From Ctenosaura bakeri (taxonomy: Eukaryota; Chordata; Lepidosauria; Squamata; Iguanidae), in the NCBI GenBank assembly GCA_948474755.1, contig CAOLHI010000489.1:620001-684000 (forward strand): DNA of 64,000 nucleotides. Direction: 5' to 3'. A program made the position numbers and the translations under genes. This document shows positions 1-10,866 of the stretch, one piece after another; the first letter of the stretch is position 1; each line of letters starts with the position of its first letter. Under the pieces are notes generated by a model. The model was not told the origin of the DNA, made no database searches, and saw only the letters and a list, made by a program, of their open reading frames with translations.

Positions 1-450
1 GCTCACGGGGCTGCAGCGGTGCGATCGCGGGTTTTTTGATTTTCACCTCAAAGCGAAAATCACCCGCACTCGTGCAACGCTCCCGGCGCCCAGGCGCACT
101 TACCTCCTGTGCGGAGCATCGGGGAGGCGGCCGAGTCGCGCTTCCTTCCCTCCACCCCTGCGGAAGGAAGGGGCAGGGTGGGGCGCTAGCGCAACGGACG
201 CGACACCTCCTGCTTCGCGCGCGCGCGGGGGGACAGACGCGACACCTCCTGCTTCGCGTGCGCGGGGGGAGACGGACGCCAGACCCTCCTGCTTCACCCA
301 GGGGGGAGGGCAGCTCGCGCGAGAAGCCTCCTCCGGTGCCGCTTCCCCCTCGTTCCTTCACCTGCGGAAGGAAGGAGGGGAAGCGGCAGCCTCCCGGAGA
401 AGGCTTCTTGCGCGAGCCGCCCTCCCCCGCTCGCACGAGAAGCCTCAATG
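1..450. repeat. CpG-rich block of tandem repeats and hairpins
   Basis: The block is far richer in GC and CpG than the rest of the window. It includes about three units of a roughly 39-base repeat (197-234, 236-274, 275-310) built around GACACCTCCTGCTTCGCG, and a motif GCTCGCGCGAGAAGCCTC at 313-330 repeated with one change at 429-446. It also holds several inverted repeats. It could be a CpG island, part of a first exon, or the edge of a GC-rich satellite cut by the window boundary. Open frames in it on both strands look like repeat-encoded noise. Confidence 0.6.
302..428. repeat. Long GC-rich inverted repeat (hairpin)
   Basis: The left arm runs from about 302 to 358 and the right arm from about 368 to 428, with a short loop around CACCTGCGG. 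Arms start GGGAGGGCAGCTCGCGCGAG and, in reverse complement, GGGAGGGCGGCTCGCGCAAG. Only a few mismatches and a small indel separate them. A smaller hairpin of the same type (CTTCCTTCCCT and its complement AAGGAAG) lies at about 141-172, and another (GATTTTC/GAAAATC) at 40-62. Confidence 0.7.
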
Positions 451-1021
451 CGAAAAGGGCCCATAATGGCTTAGGGCCAGGATATCTGAAAGACTGCCAT
501 CTTCCATAAGAGTGGTCTGGAATTTAAGGTCTTCAACAGAGACCCTGTCATGTATCCCAATACCCCAAGAGGTTATGTTTTAGTGAGCACATAGGACAGG
601 ACCTTCTCTGTAGTGCCACCTTGGGTGTAAAGTTTCATACCAGGGAATTTCAAAGTGGCTCCATCTCTGTAGAGCTTCTGGTGGACTAATAGAACTATTT
701 TATTTTGTATAGCCTTTTGTCTTCAAAACTGGTTTTAAAGCTAGATTTTAATATATTTTGAAATCTGTTTTCAAAGAATGTTAATTTCAGTGAAATTGTT
801 TTTAAAGAATATTTTTGTCTTCTTATGTGCATTCCTTTGGAATGCATTTAATTAATTTTCAATAAATGAAATAAATAAATACATTTTCCAGGCTCAAAAT
901 CACCACAAATCAGATTTCTATACTTAGAATACAAAATATAGAACATGAAAGTCATTAAAATAACAAATAAAATAGCTAGAGAAGATTAAAAATTTTTGTA
1001 CAAAAGACAGTACATAAGTAC
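451..1021. other. Unannotated AT-rich spacer
   Basis: AT-rich single-copy-looking sequence with a short AAATAAATAAAT run near 866-880. I see no exon, repeat family or RNA gene here. Confidence 0.5.
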
Positions 1022-1085
1022 TGTTATTGCTGTGTGCCTTTAAGTCATTTCTGACTTATGGTGACCCTAAGAGGAATGTATCTTA
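1022..1085 (-). mobile_element. Fragment of tRNA-derived SINE (ACA-tail family)
   Basis: Only the 3' end is present, inverted: TGTGTGCCTTTAAGTCATTT then CTGACTTATGGTGACCCTAA. The same terminal segment recurs at 1337, 3330, 7530, 11880, 21728, 32980, 41416 and 58240. Confidence 0.75.
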
Positions 1086-1336
1086 GGTTGGGATGAATAA
1101 ATCTCAAAAAAATAAAATAAAATACTCCCTAAAGATCAGCAATGAAAAGGTGGAGCTATATATACTTCTCAGGGCATTCCATAGCTATGAAGCCACCACA
1201 CACACGCAAAAGAAGACTTTATTGTTTATGCTAGACAGTCTCATGGATTTCACTGTTGGACCAAAGAAATGGGCCTTCTATGCATAGCTGAAAACTTGTG
1301 TGTGTTTTAAAGTATAAATGCAGCTGATCCTTCTGA

Positions 1337-1530
1337 TGTTGTTCTGTGTTTTCAAGTTGTTTCCCACTTATGGTGACCCAAAGGCAAGCTCATCAGCGGG
1401 GTTTCAGGGGGATGAGAGTATGTAAGGCATCCAAAATCAACCAGCGTGTTTCCATGGCCAAGTGGAGAACCAAACCCTGGTCTCCAGGGTTGTACTCACC
1501 AACGACCACTACCTTTATAATAACCTGGCC
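1337..1530 (-). mobile_element. tRNA-derived SINE (ACA-tail family)
   Basis: Diverged inverted copy: tail GTGTTTTCAAGTTGTTTCCC, body with the conserved CCATGGCCAAGTGGAGAACC, and head region with CCTGGTCTCCAGGGTTGTA, which is the inverted B-box side of the tRNA-like part. The tip of the head is degraded. Confidence 0.75.
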
Positions 1531-1723
1531 ACAAATTGTTTAGTCCTTTAAGGACCAAAGCCAGCATCTTAAACTGGGCCCACAACTAGTCAGTCAATGT
1601 ACAAGGTAATGTGATCCAACTACCTACTTTGTACAAATGTTCTGGGTAGCACATATTTTAACAATTGTAATTTCTTGACCATTTTCAAGAGTGGACCGAT
1701 GTAAAGTCCATTACAGAAATCAT

Positions 1724-1925
1724 GGCCATTTCTGCCTTACACTGTTATAGTGCTATTATTCCACTTTCAACATCCTGTGGAATTCTGGGGTTTGTAGTTC
1801 ACTGAGGCCAAAGAGCTCTCTGGCTGAGAATTCTAAATGCCCCTCCCTAAACTGCAGACCCCAGGATTCCATAGGATTTTGAAAGTGGAATCATAGCACT
1901 ATAACAGCATAGTGTGGAAATGGCC
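1724..1925. mobile_element. Palindromic MITE, 202 bp, with CAT flanks
   Basis: Ends GGCCATTTCTGCCTTACACT and, in reverse complement, GGCCATTTCCACACTATGCT. The whole element is close to a palindrome, with internal arms both carrying TTCCACTTTCAA and a stem around GAATTCTGGGGTTTGTAG. It is flanked by CAT on both sides (1721-1723, 1926-1928), a likely target duplication. Non-autonomous DNA transposon; superfamily uncertain. Confidence 0.75.
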
Positions 1926-3028
1926 CATGTCTGGGTCTTATCACACTTTATGTTACTGAGAAATGATTAGCTTTTAAAATCTTCTTTGGTTTTTAGAAGT
2001 AAACTATTACTGAGTCACATCCTTATTAACATAAAGAAAAACAAAGCAGAAAATAAGTACCTGAACCATGGTGTTTGCCTTGTATTATCCCTAAGCAGAG
2101 ATTTCCCATTCATGAATCAGAATAGCCTGCTTAAACATTTGTGCCATAGAAAGGGACACAAGGCCACCCTCGCAATACTTATTTCCAGTTTTCCTTTCTT
2201 CTGACCCTTATACTTGGTAATGGAGCAAATGGTGCATTTCTGCGTTGAGGTTGTACTGTTATTGGCAATTATGACATGCAACAAAAGTTTTGCAAGAGCT
2301 GCACTACCAAATCACAGCAAAGGTCCTTGCTAAGTGATCTTAATCAACACAATATGATTAACATAAGTTAATTAGCAGAAGCAAGCAGAAGCCCAGTTTA
2401 TGAGGGTTTACAAATACTCATAATCTAGCACTTTTAAAATATGGTGAGTACAGTGGCCTAATGTCTTCCCTTTTGGCACAGCTTGCAGATTAACACTGTG
2501 AATATATCTAAATGCTAAAATTCCAGAACTAGAACTATTTTCTTTTGGCTTATCAGTCCTGGCAGCACTGCTTTTTACCAAAGTAGGGTAACATGAGGAG
2601 CACCTCACTATGTGGGATAAGTCTATACAATGGCTACATCTCGTCTCATATAGTGTAGAACTTGTCATTCTACCTTTGTGGTACAAGGCAGTTGCCACTA
2701 CAATGTGGTACAAGGCAATTGCCATTGAGCAGCATAGAAAGCAGGTCTAAATGGAGACCTATCCCATTCTGAGCATCCTTAGGGAAGGGCATCTTCCTGG
2801 ACCCAGGAATCTGTTTCGTACCTCCTGCAACCCAAGGAGGGCCATATTGCCACTAATTCTGTGGTCACCACATTTATCACAAAAAATGCAGAGACAGCTA
2901 TGACAGTATATGAATCAATGTTTGTTCTTCCCTTTCTGTTTACTTGATGATACTGCTGACAATTTGCAGTGGTGTAGTTTGGTTGTGATGGGCTGTGCCA
3001 CTCGTTTCAGCCATTTGGGTTCACCAGG
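1926..3028. other. Unannotated spacer
   Basis: No exon, RNA gene or recognised repeat was identified. The largest open frame (2408-2725, minus) has no codon-like composition or similarity that I recognise. Confidence 0.4.
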
Positions 3029-3226
3029 AGTCCATTCACATTACACAGGTATAGCACTATGATTCCACATTTAACTGCCATAGCTGCATCCTATGGGATC
3101 CTGTATTCTGCAGTTTAAGGATTTGCAGTGAAAGAGCTCCACTGTCTCACCAAACTGCAAGGATTCCACAGCATGTTGCCATAGCAATTGAAGTGGAATA
3201 TAGCACTATATTTGCAGTGTAGTTCA
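3029..3226. mobile_element. Palindromic MITE, diverged copy
   Basis: Shares with the element at 1724 the segments TATAGCACTATGATTCCAC and AGGATTCCACAGCATGTTGC in palindromic arrangement. The right end is eroded and abuts a SINE. Confidence 0.6.
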
Positions 3227-3391
3227 TAGAAACCCATTGGGTGACCTTAGACAAATCAAACTATCTCAGCCTTAGAGGGAGGCAAAGGCAAAAACCCCTC
3301 TGAACAAATTCTGCCAAGAAAATCCCATGATATGGTTGCCTTAGGGTTACCATAAGTCAGAAATGACTTGAAGGCACACAACAACAACTGT
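3227..3391 (+). mobile_element. tRNA-derived SINE, 5' truncated
   Basis: Begins at AAACCCATTGGGTGACCTTA, continues through GAGGCAAAGGCAAAAACCCC and TAAGTCAGAAATGACTTGAA, and ends GGCACACAACAACAAC. The tRNA-like head is missing; the copy starts next to the preceding MITE. Confidence 0.8.
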
Positions 3392-3531
3392 AACATAGTA
3401 TGCCAATCATCCTCTGAAAAAAGGCAAGGGGGCTGCATGCAGCCTGTGTGTTTCTCTACTCCTAAGATTGTATGTGCAGCATCGAGGCTTTGGGTTAAGA
3501 AAAAGTACACTACACGTGGCTCAAAGACATA

Positions 3532-3691
3532 GGCTATTTCCAGACTATACTGTTATAATGCTATTATTCCACTTTCAATATCCTATGAATCCTGCATTTG
3601 CAATTTAGGGAGGGGCATTTAGAATTTTCAGCCAGATTGCTCCTTGGCCTTAGTAAACTACAGACCACAGAATTCCACAGGATGTTGAAAG
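3532..3691. mobile_element. Palindromic MITE, truncated
   Basis: Begins GGCTATTTCCAGACTATACT, contains TTCCACTTTCAATATCCTAT and GGGAGGGGCATTTAGAATTT, and stops abruptly after GGATGTTGAAAG, so the right terminus is lost. Same family as 1724-1925. Confidence 0.65.
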
Positions 3692-6402
3692 AGTGCTTGA
3701 CAGTTGGGACTTCAGCTTGCCAAGTTGCCTGCTCCAGGCAGGGATTTCTTTGTAAGTAGCGTGCATACATAATTGAGTGTTTGCAGAGAGGTCTCCTAAA
3801 GTGGTGATCTGGCTATTTCTGGCCTGCCTGTATTGTGTTGGGATATTGCAGCGTTTAGTGGCCTGGCCTAGTTCTGTGCTTGTCTGGGGGCCTCACAAAC
3901 ACGTGGAGAGGGGTGGTGGAAGAAAGCCAAATTATTGATATCAAAATGATATCTATGTCACCTTTAAGTGCGGCCCAGCCATGGCAGTAACACAGAAACA
4001 AATGCTTGAGTTGGGCTTTGGTCAAGCCTTCATTTGCCTAGAGCTCTCAGATGTTACCCTGGGGGAAAGGTGAATCTTCTAAGGGTGACAGAGGGGGGAA
4101 AAAAGCCTGGCTGAAATATTTTCTAAAAGAATTGACTGAGTCTGTGTTAACTTCAGCTTGTACCCAATAAATACACAGCTCCTTGGGCCAATCAGAGGAA
4201 CCCTTTTTAAAAGATATATCTGATTTTAGCAACCAGTTCTTGCACTTCGATGTTGGGTGTGTGTACTAGAAAAGTTTCCCCTTCCTACTTTCCCATCTGC
4301 TCTGAGTATATCACAGCTCTTGAGTCAACAGGGTCAGAGCAGTGCCTCCTCTCATCTATTTCATTTTTCAAGCTCCAGCTGCAGCAGGTTACTTTATGTG
4401 TGTAGGTGGAAGAGCTTTTAAGAGGGGGGTGTGTGAGAGAGTGTGTGTGTGTTTTGGCAAAGCAAAGCAGTATATCACAAGTAAATGTGCTGTCTCACAA
4501 GAAAGCTAGCTAGCTACCGTGATGCATTGCATCATACTTCGTATGAGATTAAATCAGGGGCCTGAGCTAATGTAAGTCACAGAGAACAATGTTTAGCTAG
4601 CTGGAGCCCATCATGTCCACCAGGAAAACAATGCAAGGTTAAAGTTTAAAGGAACAAATACCATGTAAAGGGTGCTTAATCTTCAGAATCTTTTCCACTC
4701 ACAGAAGATACTTCTAGCCTTTTACCCCCATATCCAGTAACATCAACCAATATTGAGAGGGGCTACTGAAAAGCTGAACGTTTCTAAACATAGCTTCATA
4801 GTCTTGCTGTTGTAATCTATTGCTTCTCCATATTGTTTTCGATTGCAATCTATTACCATAGATAACAACAATAGCAAGGGGTAATAAATTACAGCAGAAA
4901 ATCTATGCAAGACTCTGCATTGTAAACAATGCAGAATATATTACTATGGCAAGTCTGGGTTCTCCATTGTTCCACCATAAATCCACAGATTTTTTCCTTT
5001 TGAGGCAAAACCCAAAACGATTCATGATGTAGAGTACAATTTTTATGGAATGATTATCCCTTTGCACTTGAGTGCTGTTAACTTTTCTGTTTTAAAATGC
5101 CCCCTTGGGTCCCCAATTGTACAAAAAGAAGGGAGGGAGGGAGGGAGGGAGGGAGGGGGGAAATAAATGGCCATTAATGGAACTGACTGTTCATAAAATT
5201 ACTTTGAATCTTATATTATTGTTATTTTTAACTGGTTTAAGTGATGACTTAGCATGACAGTTTTATACAGGAAGCATATCCTTTTAATATGTCCATCGAT
5301 GGAGAGACACCTAAATTCCCACACAAAAAAGCTAGTCCATTCATGTTCAGAAAACATGTTTTTCACCCAATATGGCAGTAGAGCAAGCGCTGGAATTGAA
5401 GAAGCCTTCACTTTGCCCACTAGCTTTCACTAGGAAGAAAGTAAATGTATGTTCCTATTATTTCCCTGAGATATCTGTCCATCTTTCAGCATGTGTGTTC
5501 ATAGTTTCAGAAAGACTGCATCAATGAATGAATCTGGGGTCACATCACTTCATACAATGCATTGTGCATGGGACAGCATACTTGGGAGTTGAGGAAAGGA
5601 TGTGCGCAATGCTCATGACTGCAAAAGTTATCTTGTGGACTTCAGTTCCCAGAATCTCCAAAAAAAAACATGCCCAATGGCCATGTTAGCTGGGGAATTC
5701 TGAAAACTGTAGTTGAAAACCCCTAATTTTTCCAAACTCTGGTTGATGCTGTCTCACATTAGATGGGAATTTTAAAAGATGAAAAGGCCATTCAGAATAC
5801 AGCATATTTAATTCGAAGACTTGGAAAGAATTTTTTAAAAAAATCTTAATATTTACCCTTGGGACAAGGATAGGTTAATAAAATCAAACGTTGGCAATTA
5901 TGGATCTTTTCTGATGGTTATTTCATGCAATGTATGTGGTAACTGACAAAGAGATAACACCAAGCACCCCACTGTGCAGACTTGATACTTTGCTTGACAT
6001 GACAGTAACAGTAGAACCAGGCCTCAGAAAGGCTCAGCTTTGTTTCCACCCCATTTAGTATGCAGCTGTCCTGGTTTCCAGCTACTTGAAAATGTGGTCT
6101 CATTGTTTTCACTGCCATTGGTATAAGATGGCACCAGGACATGCTGGATAAAGTGACAGGATAATGCTAACAATTAAGCTGATTCTGCTGAGGTCAATGA
6201 CAAGGATGTCATCCTTCTTTCTTGTAGGCAATCAAGAGTCTTTTCCTTGTCTACCCTTAGAACATGAAGGATGGCAGGAAGTGAATGCTTGGCCCTGTGG
6301 ATAAAAATATTTAATGAAATGCTTTCTATAGGTTGCAATGACTATCATTCCCCTAGTATGCAGTTCTCTTCAAAAGTAAATCTAGTATAACAAGACCTAC
6401 AG
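3692..6402. other. Unannotated spacer with a short GGGA microsatellite
   Basis: A (GGGA)n run lies at about 5130-5157. A small inverted pair around 5640-5720 (TTCAGTTCCCAGAATCTCC and TTCTGAAAACTGTAGTTGAA) looks like a decayed hAT-type MITE. No coding signal was identified. Confidence 0.4.
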
Positions 6403-6641
6403 GAGCCTAAATACCCTAAAGTCACCAGAGTCTGTCTGATCTTGGAAACTAAGTAGGGTCAGTCCTGGTTAGTACTTGGATGGGAGACCACCAATAAATA
6501 CTAGGTTCTGTGGGCTATATTTTAGAGAAAGGAACTGGCAAAACTATCTCTGAGTATTCTTTGCCTAAGAAAATTCTATGAAATTCATGGGCTCACCATA
6601 AGTTGACAGGCGACTTGAAGGTACATAGATATACAAAAAGA
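6403..6641 (+). mobile_element. 5S rRNA-derived SINE
   Basis: The head matches most of 5S rRNA: GTCTGATCTTGGAAACTAAG, then TAGGGTCAGTCCTGGTTAGT and ACTTGGATGGGAGACCACC, so the internal pol III promoter region (A box, intermediate element, C box) is represented. The body follows to a 3' end CATAAGTTGACAGGCGACTT GAAGGTACA-like, which resembles the tail of the tRNA-derived SINEs here. It is not a functional 5S gene: the copy is diverged and fused to SINE body. Confidence 0.85.
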
Positions 6642-7065
6642 GCTGCAGAAGTAGCTGAAGATCCAGCAAAGGTACTTGCAAGTTGTAAGTGCTGCTATCA
6701 GCCTTTCTGACAAGACTTGGCAGTTGCCATGTGTGAGTATTGATCATGTCCTCTTTATTAAATCCAGTTGATGTCACCAGCCTCTAGCAACAGCAGTGGT
6801 TCTCTTTCTCCTTCCTCTTCTTCGGATTGCCTGGTTGCTCGAGGATGCCCTGGCCGTAGCCATGTTGCTGCTTTGCGAAGTCGCTTTGAACTGGAATATG
6901 CCTTGAATACAAGAGCTTATACTGTCTGGTCACAAAGGTAAGAATACATCTTGTAAGGAGGAAAGAATTTCTTCCTTGACCTCTAGAATGGCCTAAAACT
7001 TTTTTTCCCAATTGTTCTAGCAGCTGCTTTGAATCCCCTCAGAGAGAAAAGTGGAGTAGAAATAA
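6642..7065. other. Unannotated spacer
   Basis: Single-copy-looking DNA; no splice-bounded exon or repeat was recognised. Confidence 0.35.
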
Positions 7066-7108
7066 TGATGATGATGATGGTGGTGGTGGTGGTGGTGGTG
7101 GTGGTGAT
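7066..7108. repeat. ATG/GTG trinucleotide microsatellite
   Basis: (ATG)n passing into (GTG)n. It produces poly-Met/poly-Val in a spurious short open frame. Confidence 0.9.
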
Positions 7109-7118
7109 AGTAGACAAA

Positions 7119-7242
7119 TGTTTCTCAGCCTTTGGTCCTCCAGATGTTTTGGACTTCAATTCCCAGAAGGCCCAGCCAGCATTGCTAATGGTCAGGGATT
7201 CTGGGAGGCAAAATACAAAACTTCATGAGAACCAAAGGCAGA
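7119..7242. mobile_element. Short palindromic hAT-like MITE
   Basis: Terminal inverted repeats read CAGCCTTTGGTCCTC at the left and, in reverse complement, CTGCCTTTGGTTCTC at the right. Inner arms carry GGACTTCAATTCCCAGAA and its inverted partner. This TIR type is common for hAT-derived MITEs in reptiles (family knowledge). Confidence 0.6.
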
Positions 7243-7345
7243 GTTCCACTGTAGTCAAAGAGATCTGAATGTATCGCAAAAACAAAACAACTCTCCTTGT
7301 TTCTTATAGGAGGTATCACACATGATGTGTTTGACTGTTAAGTAT

Positions 7346-7562
7346 CACATGGTGTAATGGTTTGAGTTTTCGACTATGACTCTGGAGATCAGAATTTGAC
7401 TCCCCGCTCAGCCATGGAAACCCACTGGGTGACCTTGGACACATCACACTCTCTTAGCTTAGAGGAAGACTAAGGCAAACTCCCTCTGAAAAATCTTGTC
7501 AAGAGAACTCCAGAATAGGTTCCCCATACAGTTGGCGTAAGCCAGAAACAACTTCAAGGCAC

Positions 7563-7604
<42 letters not shown>
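7346..7604 (+). mobile_element. Near full-length tRNA-derived SINE with (AAC)n tail
   Basis: Head TGGTGTAATGGTTTGAGTTT carries an A-box-like segment and GGAGATCAGAATTTGACTCC the B-box-like segment of a tRNA promoter. The body includes CATGGAAACCCACTGGGTGA and the tail is AAGGCACACAACAACAACAA, extended to about 12 AAC units. Best-preserved copy of this family in the window. Confidence 0.9.
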
Positions 7605-7976
7605 GCCCTCCAACATTTCACAGATGAAAACTAGGACATGTGTGACCAAGAAACATCAGAGTGTGGTCAAGATGGCATTATTATTGAGGAAGAACAGACA
7701 AGCTAGGAGAGTCTGCAGCAGCTGCTTTTGTATGAGCCTACTGGGAAGGGAATGATCCCACCACTCCTCTTCTCTCCCCTCAGTGAGTTACCAGAGTACA
7801 AACTACTTTTGCAACTTGAATTCAGTTTGCATCATCTGAAGTAAGCTGAAGACAAAAGAGGAAAGTGGGAGGATGAAGGGGAAACTGGGACACTTTAAAA
7901 GCAGCTCAAAAAGTGGAAAAACAGGATTAATCAGGAGGACTGAACTGTTAAATCAGGACAGTTGGAGAGTATGGCA
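7605..7976 (+). repeat. Unclassified ~370-bp dispersed repeat, copy 1
   Basis: Starts CCCTCCAACATTTCACAGAT and ends near CAGTTGGAGAGTA, so the ends share an inverted CTCCAAC. Internal landmarks are GTGGTCAAGATGGCA, GAGGAAGAACA, AAACTACTTTTGCAA and GAGGAAAGTGGGAGGATGA. Three further copies lie at 25341 (minus), 28800 (minus) and 56860 (plus). Probably a non-autonomous DNA transposon. Confidence 0.7.
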
Positions 7977-8106
7977 TTACTCCACTGTAGTAGTAGCAAC
8001 AGCAGTTGCAAAACTTTGTTCATTTTTTCCATTTTAGTGGTAGAAAGGCTAATTAATACATAGCAAAGTGAAATGAAGAAGCACTTAATATATTTCGGCG
8101 TCACGC

Positions 8107-8166
8107 CTGCATGGTTCAGCATAGTGTAGTCGTTCTTCATGTGAAGAACTATGCTACACTGAGCCA
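8107..8166. repeat. Imperfect foldback palindrome
   Basis: The centre GTTCTTCA-TG-TGAAGAAC is perfect (8132-8149), and outer arms GGTTCAGCATAGTGTAG and CTACACTGAGCC-like sequence pair imperfectly. Could be a MITE remnant. Confidence 0.5.
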
Positions 8167-8399
8167 TCTACCACCTTCAGACCTATCATGGAGCCACTGA
8201 AGCCCTCAATTCTGGCCTTTGGGGCCTAGAGAAGAGAGGATCGCACCAGCATCTGGCTCTGACTCTGGAACCAGACATGAAGCAATTTCACCATCTGCTG
8301 AAGTCTGCCAGAATCATCTGAAAGTTTCAGCATCTGATGTTATCATTTTGCATCTGGCAATGTGTTACCCAGATTTCTGGGGTCCCTTGGGGGACACCT

Positions 8400-9060
8400 C
8401 AATGTACTCCATGTGATGGGGAATGGAAACTAGCCAGAGCACAAGCAATAGCAATGCAAGAGGCAGGGCAACCTAGCTGGGTCCTTTTACCCAGTTTTTA
8501 CGGGGTCAGCCCAAGCCAAAAACCAAACAAAGATGTCCAATAAAATGATTTTATTGAATGAAAGTCTCACGCACCAGCACAACCACTCACACACTCACTC
8601 AAGACCTATTAAGAAGCAACAGAGAAGAAACTGGATAGGGGAATATTGAAGGGGTTGTAGCTGGAGTAATACTGCACCTTTTCCTGAAGTCCTTGGTCCG
8701 GGAAAGACAGTGAAGAAGTAGAGCTCAGCACGGAGAGGGCTGAGGGGATTACTCAACAGATGAAGGAACGGTCTGCTGGGATGACCGGGAGTGATCCAAA
8801 GAAACTCTCAAAAACTGGGACTATTTGTAGGGGAAAAGGTACCTGGACAGCTAATCCTTTCCCGGGGAGAACAATGGGTGTTGCAACGGAAAAGAAGCTC
8901 CACGATGGCAACTCCGTTTGCATGATGAGATCACAAGATGTTGCCAAAGTTTCAGGATCTTCAGTTGCATTGGGTTGTGGTGTGAATTTATGTAGATTGT
9001 CCTTGCCTGATAGGATTTTATTGCTATTGGTGCTCAACTTGGGGAAAAGATGCTAATCTC
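8400..9060 (-). mobile_element. Possible solo LTR (limits uncertain)
   Basis: On the minus strand this block is richer in GC than its surroundings and ends with a poly(A)-signal-like segment TTCAATAAAATC at about 8546-8557, inside a perfect palindrome, followed by a T/G-rich stretch (GTTTGGTTTTTGGCTTGGGC). That order resembles the U3-R-U5 layout of a retroelement LTR. No terminal TG/CA pair or target duplication could be fixed and no internal coding region is adjacent, so this is tentative. Confidence 0.3.
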
Positions 9061-10540
9061 CTCAAGTTGGCTCCTCAGTGGCTGAGGACGTTTTGTTTAC
9101 TGTGGGCTTTCACAGCTTGAGGTCTCCTGGGGCTACGTGACTGGGGATTTTACTGGCCTGGCCTGGTTTTCAATCATCCGACTGTTGCTGCCTACATGCT
9201 CATCCGGGTGACCTCTCAGGCACATTGAATCATATTTTAATATCAAAGCTGTAGACCCTGGAGCAGGGTTTACCAGTGAGGTAACAATTCTCCTGCCCCC
9301 CCAAAATGGAAGATGAGTGCATGATATCGTACATTTTCCAATTAAAAAAAAATTAGAGCCAAATTGAGTAAAAGAAAAATGGATGTCAACAAAAAGGAGT
9401 TCTCGTCAGAACTGCAATACAAAAGCAAGGGAATTCAGAGTATAGCAACTTCACTTAACATAGAAAAGGAGAAAGACCTCAATTTCACATTTAGAATGAT
9501 TTCTTGGCACACTCACACTTATACACAAGTTCCACAGTATATAAATGAAAGCAGCAATTGGTTATAGCAGTATTCTCCAACAATTGGAGCATAAGAAATA
9601 CATATACAAAATCTTCTTTGATCTAGCTAACATAAACTTCTATTCTATGGTATGATGTCTTCTTTAATAATGATAGCTGTAGACAGGAGAAAATTAAGAA
9701 AACACATCACACACCCCAGATATAAAAAGAGCAGGGGTGGTGTTCAAATTCACAGTAACAATTGAAGCAGGAATTACTAAAAGTATACATTTTATGCATA
9801 TATAACAACAATTAAAGACAAATACATCAACAATCAAAGAAAATGATATGGCTATCAAGAATTTGAATGAAGGCAGTAGTTCAACTGAATGGTAGCAGTT
9901 ACAGAATGAGAGTTCCAATTCATTGGGTAGTTCATGAAAAACAGTTTTGTTGTTGTTGTTGTTGTTTTTCAGATTTGTATAAATGGAGTGACGATTTCAC
10001 ACACCCCCAGTGTCTAAAAAGTCACTGTGGTTGATTGAGAAAGCTTCTGCAATAAAAACTGGGGGGGAAAGTCCAGTTGTATGAAATGTACTGCATAGCC
10101 CATCAGGCTTTTCAGTGCACAGAGTTCCATGTCTTTGAGTAGAAGGTGTATCTTCTTCCCTGAAGTCTTTGAGATGGAATCTATTCAGGAAGGTGGCTTG
10201 AAAGTTTTCCACACACACACTCCTTGTATCAAAAGGGTAGTCAGGATGCTTTGGGGTACAAAAAGCAGTGTCCTACGTTCAATAGTGAGTGTCTGGATCA
10301 GTTGGGTGTCAATCTTAACATGTATAATAATTAGGTGTCATCAGAAGGTTGAATAGATCAGGATACCTGCAGAGGAGGAGATGCATCCTACTCCCAGATC
10401 CTTATTGCTTTGGCCTTGGCACATTAACAAACATCCACAGGCATACCTATAAATATCTTTTTGAACAAACAGCAGTGGAAGCAATGACCTATAAAACTCT
10501 ACGCAGCTTAGATCCAGACTTTTTTTGAAAGACTGTATCT
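9061..10540. other. Unannotated spacer
   Basis: AT-rich, with a (TTG)n run at about 9947-9966. No exon or confident repeat was recognised; small open frames lack coding character. Confidence 0.35.
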
Positions 10541-10544
10541 CCCT

Positions 10545-10745
10545 ATATGAGCCTTCCTTGGGAAAAGATGTTCTCTCAGCCCTACCTTCACCAGAGGCCC
10601 ATCCAGTGAGAATACACAAGAGGGCCTTCTCTTCAGCTTTAACCAAGCTGTGGAATTATCTTCCATAAGAGCATAACCTTCCCTCCAGCTTTCCTTCCAC
10701 CAGTAGATAAAGACCTTTTCATTTATTTGACAACTAGCTTGTTGT
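10545..10745 (+). mobile_element. L2-like LINE 3' fragment
   Basis: Contains GAGGGCCTTCTCTTCAGCTT and AAGCTGTGGAATTATCTTCC then AGACCTTTTCATTTATTTGA, a pattern seen in the last coding and 3' portion of reptile L2/CR1-group LINEs. Its likely 3' end resumes after a MITE, at 11282. Confidence 0.5.
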
Positions 10746-10866
10746 GCAGAATGATTTTTTTTAAAGGTAAGACAGTGCCATACTTTTATGCCTCTTGTGA
10801 TTTTTTTTTTTTTTACTTCTTAAAATTTTAGATAGGACATTTATTTCATTGATTTTTTAAACTTTG

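Noticed and set aside
36..509. 157-codon Arg/Pro-rich frame in the CpG block
   Set aside because: Codons come from tandem repeats and hairpins, an overlapping minus-strand frame is equally open, and GC-rich DNA has few stops by chance.
6403..6516. Functional 5S rRNA gene
   Set aside because: The 5S-like part is diverged, lacks a T-run terminator right after it and continues into a SINE body.
7346..7420. tRNA gene
   Set aside because: Only the promoter-like head of a SINE; it cannot fold into a proper cloverleaf and is followed by SINE body and tail.
8753..9056. Overlapping 94- and 98-codon frames on opposite strands
   Set aside because: They lie in the possible LTR and are mutually antisense, with no known protein similarity.
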